Assembly: GCF_000416235.1 (NCBI RefSeq)
Contig: NZ_ATLO01000027.1
Location: 62,001 to 126,000, forward strand
Length of the DNA stretch: 64,000 nucleotides
Reading direction: 5' to 3'
From: Pseudomonas sp. CFII64
Lineage (GTDB): Bacteria; Pseudomonadota; Gammaproteobacteria; Pseudomonadales; Pseudomonadaceae
Shown here: positions 16,043 through 24,539 of the stretch, piece by piece
How the letters are laid out: the number at the start of each line of letters is the position of its first letter
Position numbering within the stretch: the stretch's first letter is position 1
Translations under genes and position numbers: made by a program
Notes under the pieces: generated by a model
Told to the model about the DNA's origin: nothing
Database searches by the model: none
Seen by the model: only the letters and a program-made list of their open reading frames with translations

Positions 16043-17800
16043 TCAGCGGCCGCCGACCACCATGTCGCTGAACGGCGCGACATACGCCTGCAAGGTCACC
16101 AGCCCACCGACCAGAATCGCCAGCACGATGGAGTGGAAGAACACGTAGCGCAGGATTTCCCCTTCGTGGCCGTACCAGCGGGTCGCGGTGGAGGCGACGA
16201 CGATGGACTGGGCATCGACCATCTTGCCCATCACGCCGCCGGAACTGTTGGCTGCGGCCATCAACACCGGGCTGAGCCCCAGTTGTTCGGCCGTAACCCG
16301 TTGCAAGCCGCCAAACAGCACGTTCGAAGCGGTGTCCGAGCCGGTCAGTGCAACCCCGAGCCAGCCCAACAGCGTGCCGAACATGGGATAGAAAATACCG
16401 GTCGCGGCGAAGGCCAGGCCCATGGTCGCATCCAGTCCTGAATACCGCGTCAGAAATCCCAAGGCGAGCATCGCCACAATGGTGATCAGCGAATAGCGCA
16501 CCACCCAGATGGTTTTCAGGTAATGCCTGACCAGTTGCGGGATGGAATAACCCATCAGCAGCCCACCGAGAATCGCCGCCAGCAGGATGCCGCTGCCGGT
16601 GCTGGTGAACCAGTTGAACTTGTACACCGCTTCCTCGGTTTTTGGCTGCGGCACCACAGGCGGGACTTTTTCCACTTGCTGATGCAGGGTGCCGAAGGTC
16701 ACGGCGGGCGAGAAGAACGGATTGGCCTCGCGCACCGGCTTGCCTTGCGGGTCGAGCATGGCCGCGCCGGTTTGCACGTTCATCGCCTGGCGAGTGTCAA
16801 ACATCGACTTGAAGCTTTGCGTGCCCCAGGCGAAGACAAACACCGTGAGAATGATCCACGGCATCCAGGCGCGCATCACCGCCGGTTTGGCATCGGTGGC
16901 AAAGGTCGCGGTGGGTTTTTCATCCGGATCTTCATCGATTCGCGAGTTGTCCACGCGTCCCGACAAAGCGGCCGAGGTATGAATCGTGGCCGGTTTCCAG
17001 ACCCTGAGAAAACCGGTCAGGCAGGCCATGGAAATCAATGCCGCGATCACATCCACCAGCATCGGCCCGTGGTAGTTGGAGACGACGAATTGCGGCACGG
17101 CGAAACTGACGCCTGCGACCAGAATCGCCGGCCAGATTTCCAGCATCTTGCGCCAGCCGGCAAACGCCCAGATCAGCCAGAACGGCACCAGTACCGAGAA
17201 AAACGGCAGCTGGCGGCCGACCATCATCGACAGCTCCATCTCATCCAGCCCGGTCACCTTGGCCAGGGTGATGATCGGCGTGCCCAATGCGCCGAAGGCC
17301 ACCGGCGCGGTATTGGCGATCAGCGCCAGGCCCGACGCCGCAAGGGGCGAAAACCCCAGGCCGATCAGGATGGCGCCGGTCACCGCGACAGGCGTGCCGA
17401 AACCTGCAGCCCCTTCGAAGAACGCACCAAAGCAGAAGGCAATCAACAGCAATTGCAGGCGTCGGTCATCGGTGATGCGTGCCAGTGAATCCTGCAGCAC
17501 CTTGAACGAGCCATTCTCCGTGGTCAGACGATGCAGGAAAATGATGTTGAGGACGATCCAGCCAATGGGCAGCAGGCCATTGGCGGCGCCAAACAGCGCT
17601 GCCGAACCGGCCATGGTGGCGGGCATGCCAAACGCGAAGATCGCGATCAATAGCGCCGAAGCCAGCGCCAATAAAGCGGCAATGTGTGCCTTGATGTGAA
17701 AGAACGCGAGGGCTGCGAGCATCACCACCACTGGCACGGCGGCCATGATCGTGGAGAGCACCGGATTACCGAATGGATCGTAGACTTGCTGCCAGACCAT
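16043..17800 (-). CDS. lctP: L-lactate permease family transporter (LctP)
   Basis: 585-residue membrane permease of the LctP family, importing L-lactate, glycolate or related 2-hydroxy acids with protons. About 12-14 hydrophobic helices; signature segments include FGAFFEGAAGFGTPVAVTGA, IANTAPVAFGALGTP and GVALTGSDTASNVLFGGLQ. The open frame runs to 17890, but ATG 17800 has AGAGGTGGA just upstream and matches the usual N-terminus (VWQQVYDPFG). It stands alone in its operon orientation, 112 bp after the FAD oxidase gene. Confidence 0.9.
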   Translation of the reverse strand: MVWQQVYDPFGNPVLSTIMAAVPVVVMLAALAFFHIKAHIAALLALASALLIAIFAFGMPATMAGSAALFGAANGLLPIGWIVLNIIFLHRLTTENGSFKVLQDSLARITDDRRLQLLLIAFCFGAFFEGAAGFGTPVAVTGAILIGLGFSPLAASGLALIANTAPVAFGALGTPIITLAKVTGLDEMELSMMVGRQLPFFSVLVPFWLIWAFAGWRKMLEIWPAILVAGVSFAVPQFVVSNYHGPMLVDVIAALISMACLTGFLRVWKPATIHTSAALSGRVDNSRIDEDPDEKPTATFATDAKPAVMRAWMPWIILTVFVFAWGTQSFKSMFDTRQAMNVQTGAAMLDPQGKPVREANPFFSPAVTFGTLHQQVEKVPPVVPQPKTEEAVYKFNWFTSTGSGILLAAILGGLLMGYSIPQLVRHYLKTIWVVRYSLITIVAMLALGFLTRYSGLDATMGLAFAATGIFYPMFGTLLGWLGVALTGSDTASNVLFGGLQRVTAEQLGLSPVLMAAANSSGGVMGKMVDAQSIVVASTATRWYGHEGEILRYVFFHSIVLAILVGGLVTLQAYVAPFSDMVVGGR

Positions 17801-17912
17801 ATTCCACCTCTGCTTTTTATTGTTGGAAATGCAGGCCTCCGTGCCCGGGGGACGGGTTCGGAGGTAGGTGGCTTGCAGTATAGGCGGCATTCTGCGGCTG
17901 TCCTGTCGGACC

Positions 17913-19214
17913 TCAGTTGCGGCGACGATCCAGGTAATCCAGGCCGCGATACCAGCCGCTGACGATGGGCAGGAACCACGCTTTGCCCTGGTACAGCAGG
18001 TGTCCGGGGAATTGCGGATTATCGAACTCGCAGGGTTGCTCCAGTGTGCCCAAGTGTTTGCGGGCGAACTGGTAACCCAGATAAGTCATCAGGGCGACGC
18101 CATTGCCGTTGCAGCCCACGGCATGTTCGCTGCCGTCGTGTTCGCCCATGTGCGCGATCTTGTCGAAGGTCATGCCGACCTGGCCATGCCAGCAATGGGT
18201 GACTTGATAGCCTTCCAGCTGCGGCCAGATCTCCAGCATCTTGGCGTACAGATGCGGTGCGGCCTCGCGTTCGTTCATTTCGAACGCACCCGGTCGTGCG
18301 CCGAACATCACCCGTGTGCCGTCAGGGGAAGGTCGGGTGTAGATCACTTCGCGCTGGCTGTCGGTGATCATCAGGCGACGCGGGTTGATTTCGTCCATCA
18401 GCGCGGTCGGCAGCGGTTCGGTGGTGATCTGATAGCTGCGCACCGGGATGACCCGTTTGCCCAGATAAGGTGTCGCGTCCGAGGTGTAGCCATTGGTGGC
18501 GATGAACACTGTTTTGGCAATCAAGGTGCCCCGGCTGGTGACGACGCGCTTGGTGATGCCTTGCTCTTCGATTTTTTCCAGCCGCGCATGGGACGCGAAC
18601 TTCACGCCCAGCGCCGTCGCGAGCTTGCGCAGCGCCGCGTGGTACTTGCCCGCATGCAAGCCGCCGTACTCATCGATGACGATGCCACCCTTGTAGAACT
18701 CGGTGGCGCTGACTTCGGCCTGGCGGGCCTTGGGGATTTCGTGAACGGTCACGCCGGTGTGGGTGCGCAGCAATTCGCCATCGCGGCACAACTGTTGGTA
18801 ATGACGCTGGCTGATCGCGCCAAAGAAACGCCCGCTGATGTTCAGATCGGCATCGAGGCGGTCTTCGCCGACAAAGCGTTTCAGGTAATCGAACGAGGCC
18901 AGCGAGTCTTTCAGCAAGCGCGCCTTGCGGGCTTCGTCTACGCCCTTGACCGCGCCGCCGATCACCAGTTTCTGCCCGCTGGAGACCATGCCGCCGGTGC
19001 GCGTGCTGCCGCCAGCGCCAATCGCCAGTTCATCCATCACCAGCACTTGCACGCCGCCCCGGGCCAGCTCGATAGCTGCCGCCATCCCGCAAAAGCCGGA
19101 GCCGACAATCAGCATCTCGACGCGCCCGGGCAGCGGGCCATTGTGGGTTTCCGGGGAGGCTGCCTCCCACCAGTAGGGCGTGGTCTTGAAGTCGGCTGAA
19201 TAGATCGAAGGCAT
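17913..19214 (-). CDS. FAD-dependent amine/amino-acid oxidoreductase (DAO family)
   Basis: 433-residue flavoenzyme of the D-amino-acid oxidase/gamma-glutamylputrescine oxidase (PuuB/OrdL) family. The Rossmann motif is at about residues 35-60 (MLIVGSGFCGMAAAIELARG), with ARRTGGMVSS-like GSTRTGGMVSSGQ after it, FIATNGYTSD in the middle and the C-terminal FAD block CWHGQVGMTFDKIAHMG. It starts 3 bp after the ABC ATPase gene, so it is translated together with an amino-acid importer. The imported compound is probably an amino acid or amine which this enzyme deaminates. Exact substrate unknown. Confidence 0.85.
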   Translation of the reverse strand: MPSIYSADFKTTPYWWEAASPETHNGPLPGRVEMLIVGSGFCGMAAAIELARGGVQVLVMDELAIGAGGSTRTGGMVSSGQKLVIGGAVKGVDEARKARLLKDSLASFDYLKRFVGEDRLDADLNISGRFFGAISQRHYQQLCRDGELLRTHTGVTVHEIPKARQAEVSATEFYKGGIVIDEYGGLHAGKYHAALRKLATALGVKFASHARLEKIEEQGITKRVVTSRGTLIAKTVFIATNGYTSDATPYLGKRVIPVRSYQITTEPLPTALMDEINPRRLMITDSQREVIYTRPSPDGTRVMFGARPGAFEMNEREAAPHLYAKMLEIWPQLEGYQVTHCWHGQVGMTFDKIAHMGEHDGSEHAVGCNGNGVALMTYLGYQFARKHLGTLEQPCEFDNPQFPGHLLYQGKAWFLPIVSGWYRGLDYLDRRRN

Positions 19215-19217
19215 GGC

Positions 19218-19979
19218 TCAGTTTCCGGCAGTGATGAAAGAAGACAGGAATTGACGAGTGCGGGCGTCCTCCGGGGCGGTGAACATGATCTGCGGCGGGG
19301 CCTGCTCGACCACCTTGCCGCCCGCCATGAACACCACCTGATCCGCGACTTCGCGGGCAAAACGCATTTCGTGGGTCACCACCACCATAGTCATGCCCTC
19401 GTCGGCGAGATCCCGCATGACCTTGAGCACATCGCCGATGGTTTCCGGGTCGAGGGCCGAGGTGGGCTCGTCGAAAAGCATGGCTTTGGGGCGCATGGCC
19501 AGGGCGCGGACGATGGCCACGCGTTGTTGCTGACCACCCGACAGCTCGCTTGGCCAGGCATCGGCCTTGTGCTCCAGACCGACTTTGGCGAGCAATTTGC
19601 GCGCGTCGGCTTGCGCCTCGGCCAGGCTGCAGAGCTTGCGACGCACCGGCGTCAGGGTGATGTTGTCGAGCACGTTCAGGTGCGGGAACAGCGTGTAATC
19701 CTGAAAGACCATGCCCACTTCCAGACGCAGTTTTTGCCAAGCCCGTTCGCTGTGGATATTCAGGCTCTTGCCGCGCAGCTCCAGCGTGCCCTGGTCGGGC
19801 TGGACCAAGCCGTTGAGCATGCGGATCAGCGTGCTCTTGCCCGAACCGCTGGGCCCGATCAGGACCACGACGCTGCCGGGCTGTACCTCGAGATCGATGC
19901 CCTTGAGCACTTCGAGGGTCCCGAAGCGCTTGTGCAAACCGCGCAGGCGCAGCAAGGGCAGGTGAGTTGTCTCGGACAT
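19218..19979 (-). CDS. Amino-acid ABC transporter ATP-binding protein
   Basis: 253-residue ATPase of the polar amino-acid uptake type (GlnQ/HisP). Walker A is [14 protein letters not shown], the Q loop is in MVFQDYTLFPHL, signature [15 protein letters not shown], Walker [15 protein letters not shown], and the switch His in VVTHEMRFAREVAD. Fourth gene of the importer set (binding protein, two permeases, ATPase), directly followed by the FAD oxidase. Confidence 0.93.
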   Translation of the reverse strand: MSETTHLPLLRLRGLHKRFGTLEVLKGIDLEVQPGSVVVLIGPSGSGKSTLIRMLNGLVQPDQGTLELRGKSLNIHSERAWQKLRLEVGMVFQDYTLFPHLNVLDNITLTPVRRKLCSLAEAQADARKLLAKVGLEHKADAWPSELSGGQQQRVAIVRALAMRPKAMLFDEPTSALDPETIGDVLKVMRDLADEGMTMVVVTHEMRFAREVADQVVFMAGGKVVEQAPPQIMFTAPEDARTRQFLSSFITAGN

Positions 19980-19998
19980 GGGAGGCTTCCTGTCAGCG

Positions 19999-20709
19999 TC
20001 AGTTGGGCGTCAGCGCGGGCGTGTTTGCTGGCGCCTTGGCCAGCGCCACGCGTTCGTGCTTGAGCTTGCGTTCCAGGCGTCGGCCCAGCGCGGTGAGCAC
20101 CGAACACAGCAGGAAGTACACCAGCAGGATCAGCGCATACACCGCTGGCGCCGGGTTGTAGCCGTCCATCATCGACGTGCGTTCCACCACCAGTTGGCCG
20201 ACCCGGAAGAATTCACCGACGCCGACGATAGCGCCCAGCGTGGTGGATTGCAGCAACAGCGTCAGCAGGCCGACATAGGCGGGCAGCACGTGTTTGAAGG
20301 CTTGCGGGCCGCTGATGAATAGCAGCACCTCCCAGCCCTTGAGGCCCAGGGCCCGGGCGCTGTTGACCTGATGCAATGGCACGGCATTGAGCGCGCCGCG
20401 CACCAGTTCGGCGGCATTCGCGCCGCCCCACAGCGACAAACCCAGGGTGACCGCCGTAAAGGGCGAAAAATCCAGCCCCAGCAGCGGCGCGCCAAAAAAC
20501 ACAAAGAAGATGTTCACGATCAGCGGGATGCCGCGCAACAGTTCGATGTATGCGCGCATCAGCCAGCGCAGCGGGGCGAAGCGTGAACTCGCCATGGCGC
20601 CGATCAGCACGCCGATCAGGGTCGAACCGGCCAGCGTCACGCCAGCCAGCGCCAGGGTGGTCAGCAAACCTTGCAGGAAAAAGCCCGCGTTATTAATCAA
20701 TAAGTTCAT
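19999..20709 (-). CDS. Amino-acid ABC transporter permease
   Basis: 236-residue inner-membrane permease of the HisMQ type with about five helices. The ATPase contact loop (EAA motif) reads NSARALGLKGWEVLLFI, and the polar amino-acid signature LLRGIPLIVNIFFVFFGAP is present. It lies between the other permease (9 bp) and the ATPase gene (19 bp), so the four genes form one transcription unit. Confidence 0.92.
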   Translation of the reverse strand: MNLLINNAGFFLQGLLTTLALAGVTLAGSTLIGVLIGAMASSRFAPLRWLMRAYIELLRGIPLIVNIFFVFFGAPLLGLDFSPFTAVTLGLSLWGGANAAELVRGALNAVPLHQVNSARALGLKGWEVLLFISGPQAFKHVLPAYVGLLTLLLQSTTLGAIVGVGEFFRVGQLVVERTSMMDGYNPAPAVYALILLVYFLLCSVLTALGRRLERKLKHERVALAKAPANTPALTPN

Positions 20710-20718
20710 GGTCCGCCC

Positions 20719-21384
20719 TCAGGTGCGATACGGCTTGTGCAGCCGTGCTTCGAGCCAGGCCGAAGCCAGTGCCAGCGCTCCGACCAGCGCCAGATACAGC
20801 ACGCACATGGCAGCGAGCATTTCCAGGGTGCGGAAATCCGAAGCGATCTTGTTCACCGCGACATAGGTCAATTCCGCAAGGCCGATGGCCTGCAGGAAGG
20901 CCGAGTTTTTCAACAGGGAAACCGTAGTGTTCAGCAGCGAAGGCAAGCTGGTGCGCAGGGCGATGGGGCGCGCGATCAGCCACATGAACTGCCAGCGATT
21001 GAGACTCATGGCGGTCGCCGCCTCACGCAGCCCGGCCGGTACCGAAGCAAGGCCGCCCCGGAAGTTTTCAATCTGATAGGCGCCGGCCCAGAGCGTCAGG
21101 GTCAACACGCCAGACCAGTACAGCGAAACCGGCACGCCCAGCCCCGGCAGGCCGTAGTAGATAAAAAACATCTGGCCGAGCAACGGCGTGTTACGGATGA
21201 ACTCGACATAGCCGGCAATCAAGGGGCTGGCCCAACGCACCTGCAAATAGCGCAAGGTGCCGCCGACCAGACCGATGACCAGTGACAGCGCAATCGCTAC
21301 CAGACTGACGTTAAGCGTGACCCCGACCCCTTTGAGCAAGGCCGGCCACTGTTGCAACAGGTAGTGAATGTCGAAATCCATCAA
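20719..21384 (-). CDS. Amino-acid ABC transporter permease
   Basis: 221-residue HisMQ-type permease, second membrane half of the importer. Typical N-terminal helix GVGVTLNVSLVAIALSLVIG, the FIRNTPLLGQMFFIYYGLPG segment and the EAA loop EAATAMSLNRWQFMWLI. It lies 30 bp after the binding-protein gene. Confidence 0.92.
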   Translation of the reverse strand: MMDFDIHYLLQQWPALLKGVGVTLNVSLVAIALSLVIGLVGGTLRYLQVRWASPLIAGYVEFIRNTPLLGQMFFIYYGLPGLGVPVSLYWSGVLTLTLWAGAYQIENFRGGLASVPAGLREAATAMSLNRWQFMWLIARPIALRTSLPSLLNTTVSLLKNSAFLQAIGLAELTYVAVNKIASDFRTLEMLAAMCVLYLALVGALALASAWLEARLHKPYRT

Positions 21385-21414
21385 CGCGTTCCTCTGGCCA
21401 GCCTGGATCAGTTT

Positions 21415-22251
21415 TTACAGGTTGGCGACCGGGGTCGGCTTGGTGAAACCATCGATGTAGAACTGCTCGGTGCCTTCGGGCGCTACCGCCTTGATCCAGC
21501 CGCTGTAGAGGTTCTGTTCCTGCATGCGCGCCAGTGCCGCGTTGACATAAGCCAGCCACGCCGCTTCGTTCTTGCGCAGGCCAATCGCAGCTTCGGAAAT
21601 GCCATAAGGCTGGCCGATGCGGCGCACGCTTTTGTCCCGGGCGCCGATCATCACCAGCGTGGCGGTATCGTGGGCGTAGCCGTCGGCGCGGCCTTGCTGG
21701 AACGCCATCAAGGCTTCCGACGAACTATTGAGATTGGTCAGCTGTACACCGTTGGCGTGTTCGCCCAGCCAGCGCGCCTGGGTCGAGCCTTTAAGGGCGA
21801 TGACAGTCTTGCCGTCCAGGTCGGCGATGGTTTTCGCCGGGCTGTCGTTCTTGACCAGAATGTCGCTGCTGTCCCAGCGATACGGCTTGCTGAACGCCAC
21901 GACTCGTTCACGTTCCGGAGTGATGCCCAGCGTCGCCACCAACAGGTCGACCTTATTGCCCATCAACTGCGGGATGCGGCTCTCGGCAGTGACGCAAGTG
22001 AGGATGGCCTTGTCTTTGGAGCCAAATGCATACTCGGCGATTTGCCGCGCGATCTCGACTTCGACACCGGCAAAGCCGCCGTTCTGATCCTTGAAACCGA
22101 ACGGTGGCTGGTCACAACGCACGCCTGCCTTGAGTTCACCCTTGGCGGCGATTTCCGGTGGCAGCGCGGGCAATTCTGCAGCGCTGACAGAAGAAATGCC
22201 CAGCGCCAGAGCGCAAGCAGTCAGGGTGGTGCTCAAACCTGAATATGTCAT
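21415..22251 (-). CDS. Amino-acid ABC transporter periplasmic binding protein
   Basis: 278-residue family-3 solute-binding protein. The signal peptide ends at SSVSAAELPA (about residue 25). The SBP_bac_3 fold shows CDQPPFGFKDQNGGFAGVEV, TPERERVVAFSKPY and DLDGKTVIALKGSTQ. The open frame goes to 22326, but ATG 22251 has GGAG six bases before it and gives a proper signal peptide. First gene of the importer operon, divergent from the LysR regulator. Ligand not predictable beyond a polar amino acid or amine. Confidence 0.9.
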   Translation of the reverse strand: MTYSGLSTTLTACALALGISSVSAAELPALPPEIAAKGELKAGVRCDQPPFGFKDQNGGFAGVEVEIARQIAEYAFGSKDKAILTCVTAESRIPQLMGNKVDLLVATLGITPERERVVAFSKPYRWDSSDILVKNDSPAKTIADLDGKTVIALKGSTQARWLGEHANGVQLTNLNSSSEALMAFQQGRADGYAHDTATLVMIGARDKSVRRIGQPYGISEAAIGLRKNEAAWLAYVNAALARMQEQNLYSGWIKAVAPEGTEQFYIDGFTKPTPVANL

Positions 22252-22372
22252 GAGGTACTCCGCGGCGACCAAGTGGGGTATGTGCTGAACGGTTTCAGTG
22301 TTGATCGACTTGGCAATGCAGTCCAATTGTTATATTCAAGTGTGCTATTCACAGCTGATATAGGTCTATGGC
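22252..22372. promoter_or_regulatory. Divergent promoter region between binding protein and LysR gene
   Basis: 121 bp between two divergent starts. It holds an AT-rich stretch (CAATTGTTATATTCAAG, then TGCTATTCACAGCTGATATAG) suited to both promoters and to a LysR site, but I see no convincing long palindrome. Assignment as a control region is from gene arrangement. Confidence 0.4.
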
Positions 22373-23278
22373 ATGAATCTGCGTCAGGTCGAAGCATTTC
22401 GGGCGGTCATGATGTTCGGCACCATGGTTGCCGCAGCGCGTGAACTGCACACCTCGCAACCCAGCATCAGCAGGCTGGTGACCGAACTTGAAGAGCGTCT
22501 GCAGTTCAAGCTGTTCGTGCGTGGCGCGAGTCGCTTGACGCCTACCGACGAGGGATCGGCGTTCTATCGGGAGGTCGAGCACAGTTTCAGCGGGCTGGCG
22601 TATCTGAATCAGGCGGCCCATGAGATTCGTGTTTCGGGCACCGGCCGTTTGCGCATCGCGGCGATTCCGGCCATCGCGGGCCTGTTGCCGCGGGTGATCA
22701 AACGCTTCAAGAAGCGCTTCCCGCAGGTGGCGATCCTGCTGGAAATGCGCAGCGAAGCCACGGTTCGCCGCTGGACCTCGGTGGGCTATTGCGACATTGG
22801 TTATGCGTCGAGCATTGGCGAATCGCCCAACGTGCATGCGCAACAGTTGTATCAGTTGCCGGGCGTTGCGGTGCTGCCCACCGGCCATGCCTTGGCAGCA
22901 AAAAACCGAGTGAGTCTTGAGGACTTGCGTGGCGAGCCATTCATTTCCCTTTCGGCCGTCGACCGGACCCGTCGGCTGATCGACGAAGCCTTCGAGCGCG
23001 CTGACGTAAGCCGTCAGCTGAGCATCGAAACCCCATACAGCATGACCCTCTGCGCCCTGGTCGCCCAAGGCATGGGTGTGTCGATTGCCAATCCGCTGTC
23101 GACGCTCGACGCACCGCCCGGCCTGATTTTCCGGCCGTTGACCTGCGTGATTCCGTTTTTCGGCTTTACCATCCTGCCCACTGAAAAAGTCCCTAGCGCA
23201 CTGGCCAAAGTGTTCGTCGAAATGACCCGGGAAGTGATCAGCGAGGAGGAATGGCAGGGGCGATTGCACGCAGAATAA
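22373..23278 (+). CDS. LysR-family regulator (next to amino-acid importer)
   Basis: 301-residue LysR regulator. The DNA-binding domain is at the very N-terminus (MNLRQVEAFRAVMMFGTMVA, then AARELHTSQPSISRLVTELE), with an effector domain from about 90 on. The opening resembles regulators of opine/octopine-type or amino-acid uptake operons (OccR/NocR-like), which fits the divergent amino-acid ABC importer and FAD oxidase. Likely activator of that operon. Confidence 0.86.
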   Translation: MNLRQVEAFRAVMMFGTMVAAARELHTSQPSISRLVTELEERLQFKLFVRGASRLTPTDEGSAFYREVEHSFSGLAYLNQAAHEIRVSGTGRLRIAAIPAIAGLLPRVIKRFKKRFPQVAILLEMRSEATVRRWTSVGYCDIGYASSIGESPNVHAQQLYQLPGVAVLPTGHALAAKNRVSLEDLRGEPFISLSAVDRTRRLIDEAFERADVSRQLSIETPYSMTLCALVAQGMGVSIANPLSTLDAPPGLIFRPLTCVIPFFGFTILPTEKVPSALAKVFVEMTREVISEEEWQGRLHAE

Positions 23279-23479
23279 GGCTGCCCGATGGGCTCGCCGG
23301 GTTTGGCTGTATATGCTTTAAAGGCATGTCTAATAATTATTTTAATAACTTAGTTTAATATTAGCTTAGCGCTAATTGGCATTTCACAGCGCCAGATACA
23401 TCGATTATGTTCTTAACCATCGGTTGAATAGGCCGTGCTTCACACCTACAGCGTTACAGCCTGAATGTCTCGACCCGAC
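23279..23479 (+). promoter_or_regulatory. AT-rich promoter region of the organosulfur cluster
   Basis: No gene is seen here. A strongly AT-rich block at about 23327-23375 (TAATAATTATTTTAATAACT, then TTAGTTTAATATTAGCTTAG) stands out from the GC-rich surroundings. It would suit a promoter and the binding site of a CysB-like activator, but I cannot define -35/-10 boxes with certainty. It precedes a structured leader. Confidence 0.4.
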
Positions 23480-23693
23480 CCCTCGCACGGTGGAGGAGAG
23501 CAATAACTCCCATGCGAGGGCCTGCACCATGAAAACCTGATTTCCCATTCCTGCCCTTCCTGCGCCAGGCAAGCCAATGCTGCTGGCGCGCAACAGTCTT
23601 CATCACGAACCCGTCTTGATTTCCGCGCCTGGTGCGCAGCGACGGCGTTCGCCTCAAGAAAATAGCTCGGCAACACGAGCCCTGGTTGAGTAG
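23480..23693 (+). promoter_or_regulatory. Structured leader RNA upstream of the organosulfur operon
   Basis: The about 210 bp before the aldolase gene can fold into several stems. An 8-bp perfect stem CCCTCGCA (23480-23487)/TGCGAGGG (23513-23520) has an inner GGAG (23492-23495)/CTCC (23507-23510) pairing that hides a GGAGGAG ribosome site. A second stem is GCGCCAG (23562-23568)/CTGGCGC (23583-23589), whose right arm can instead pair GGCGCG (23585-23590) with CGCGCC (23624-23629). Tiny reading frames start at ATG 23512 (6 codons), ATG 23529 (3 codons) and ATG 23577 (38 codons). Adjacent TGC TGC cysteine codons occur at 23578-23583 in one phase. Reads like a translational or attenuation control element; no known riboswitch class recognised. 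Confidence 0.45.
23577..23693 (+). CDS. Possible 38-residue leader peptide
   Basis: Short frame ATG 23577 to TAG 23691, with AGG seven bases before the start. The peptide is MLLARNSLHHEPVLISAPG, then AQRRRSPQENSSATRALVE. Its stop codon is 5 bp before the ATG of the class II aldolase gene, so translation could be coupled. No homology can be claimed; it may only be the visible phase of a conserved RNA element. Confidence 0.25.
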   Translation: MLLARNSLHHEPVLISAPGAQRRRSPQENSSATRALVE

Positions 23694-23698
23694 ACCGC

Positions 23699-24529
23699 AT
23701 GAGCCATGCAAGCACTTTCAGTAAAAGCATTTTCAGCCTGCCCCACAGTAACAACCGCCTGACGCTGGACGCAGTTCCACGCCATGACGATTTGCTGCAA
23801 GAACGCCTGCATCGCAAGCAGCGGCTGGCCGCGTCGTATCGGTTGTTTGCGCAATACGGGTTTGAAGTCGGCCTCGCTGGCCACTTCACCGCCCGCGACC
23901 CCATTGAAACCGAGCATTACTGGATCAATCCGCTGGGTGTGCCGTTCTCGCAGATCAGCGTTTCACAATTGCTGCGCGTCGATAGCCAGGGCCAGGTCGT
24001 AGAAGGCGAAGGTCTGCTCAATACCAGTGCGCTGGAGCTGCATTACGGTTTGCAGCAGGCGCGGCCGGAAGTGGTGGGCATCGCCCATCTGCACGGTTTT
24101 TATGGCCGAACCTGGTCGTCATTGGGGCAGCTGTTTGATCCGATTACGGCCGAGGCTGGAGCTTTTGTTGGCGATCAGGCGATCTTCCGGCGCCACGACT
24201 TGCGCAAAGCCGACGGTACGCTTGAACAGGATCGCGATCTCGTGACCGGAGCGTTTGTCGACAGCTTCGCCGGCAACAACCTGTTGTTCTGGCAGAACCA
24301 CGGGGTGTGGACCGTCGGCGAAACGGTGGAAAGTGCGGCCTGGCGCTTCATCCTCGCCGAGGACGTCGCTCGCTCCCACTTGCTGGCCAGGGCCGCCGGG
24401 GTGCCGATCATTCCCCAGGTGGAGCCGGCGAGTGTGCAGGGCAGGGCGCGCAACGAACTGTTCAGCTGGCTCAACTTCCAGCCGCTGTGGGATGAAATCA
24501 TTGCCCGCCAGCCTGATCTGTTGGCGTAG
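23699..24529 (+). CDS. Class II aldolase/adducin-family protein
   Basis: 276-residue protein of the class II aldolase/adducin fold (zinc-dependent aldolases and epimerases such as FucA and AraD). The zinc ligands are visible as GIAHLHGFYGR (two His) and FWQNHGVWTVGE (third His). RKQRLAASYRLFAQYGFEVG and HYWINPLGVPFSQIS are typical of the subgroup that sits in sulfonate and nitrile-type clusters of pseudomonads. First gene of the cluster, 5 bp after the possible leader peptide and 10 bp before the binding-protein gene. Its actual substrate is unknown. Confidence 0.82.
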   Translation: MSHASTFSKSIFSLPHSNNRLTLDAVPRHDDLLQERLHRKQRLAASYRLFAQYGFEVGLAGHFTARDPIETEHYWINPLGVPFSQISVSQLLRVDSQGQVVEGEGLLNTSALELHYGLQQARPEVVGIAHLHGFYGRTWSSLGQLFDPITAEAGAFVGDQAIFRRHDLRKADGTLEQDRDLVTGAFVDSFAGNNLLFWQNHGVWTVGETVESAAWRFILAEDVARSHLLARAAGVPIIPQVEPASVQGRARNELFSWLNFQPLWDEIIARQPDLLA

Positions 24530-24539
24530 GCGCCGGGTC

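Noticed and set aside
16523..17488. 321-codon plus-strand frame opposite the lactate permease
   Set aside because: Arg/His/Gln-rich composition without domain, complementary to a clear 12-14-helix permease; a shadow frame.
17868..19199. 443-codon plus-strand frame opposite the FAD oxidase
   Set aside because: Same situation; the oxidase on the other strand has all FAD motifs.
23575..23616. Cys-Cys leader peptide in the phase of 23512 (QCCW)
   Set aside because: Attractive as a cysteine-sensing peptide, but this phase has a TGA at 23530 and no start codon after it, so it cannot be claimed as a gene; kept only as a remark in the leader.
23405..23904. 152-codon and overlapping minus-strand frames across the organosulfur leader
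   Set aside because: No ribosome site, Cys/Arg/Ser-rich composition, and they run into the aldolase gene. The region is better explained as a structured leader on the plus strand.
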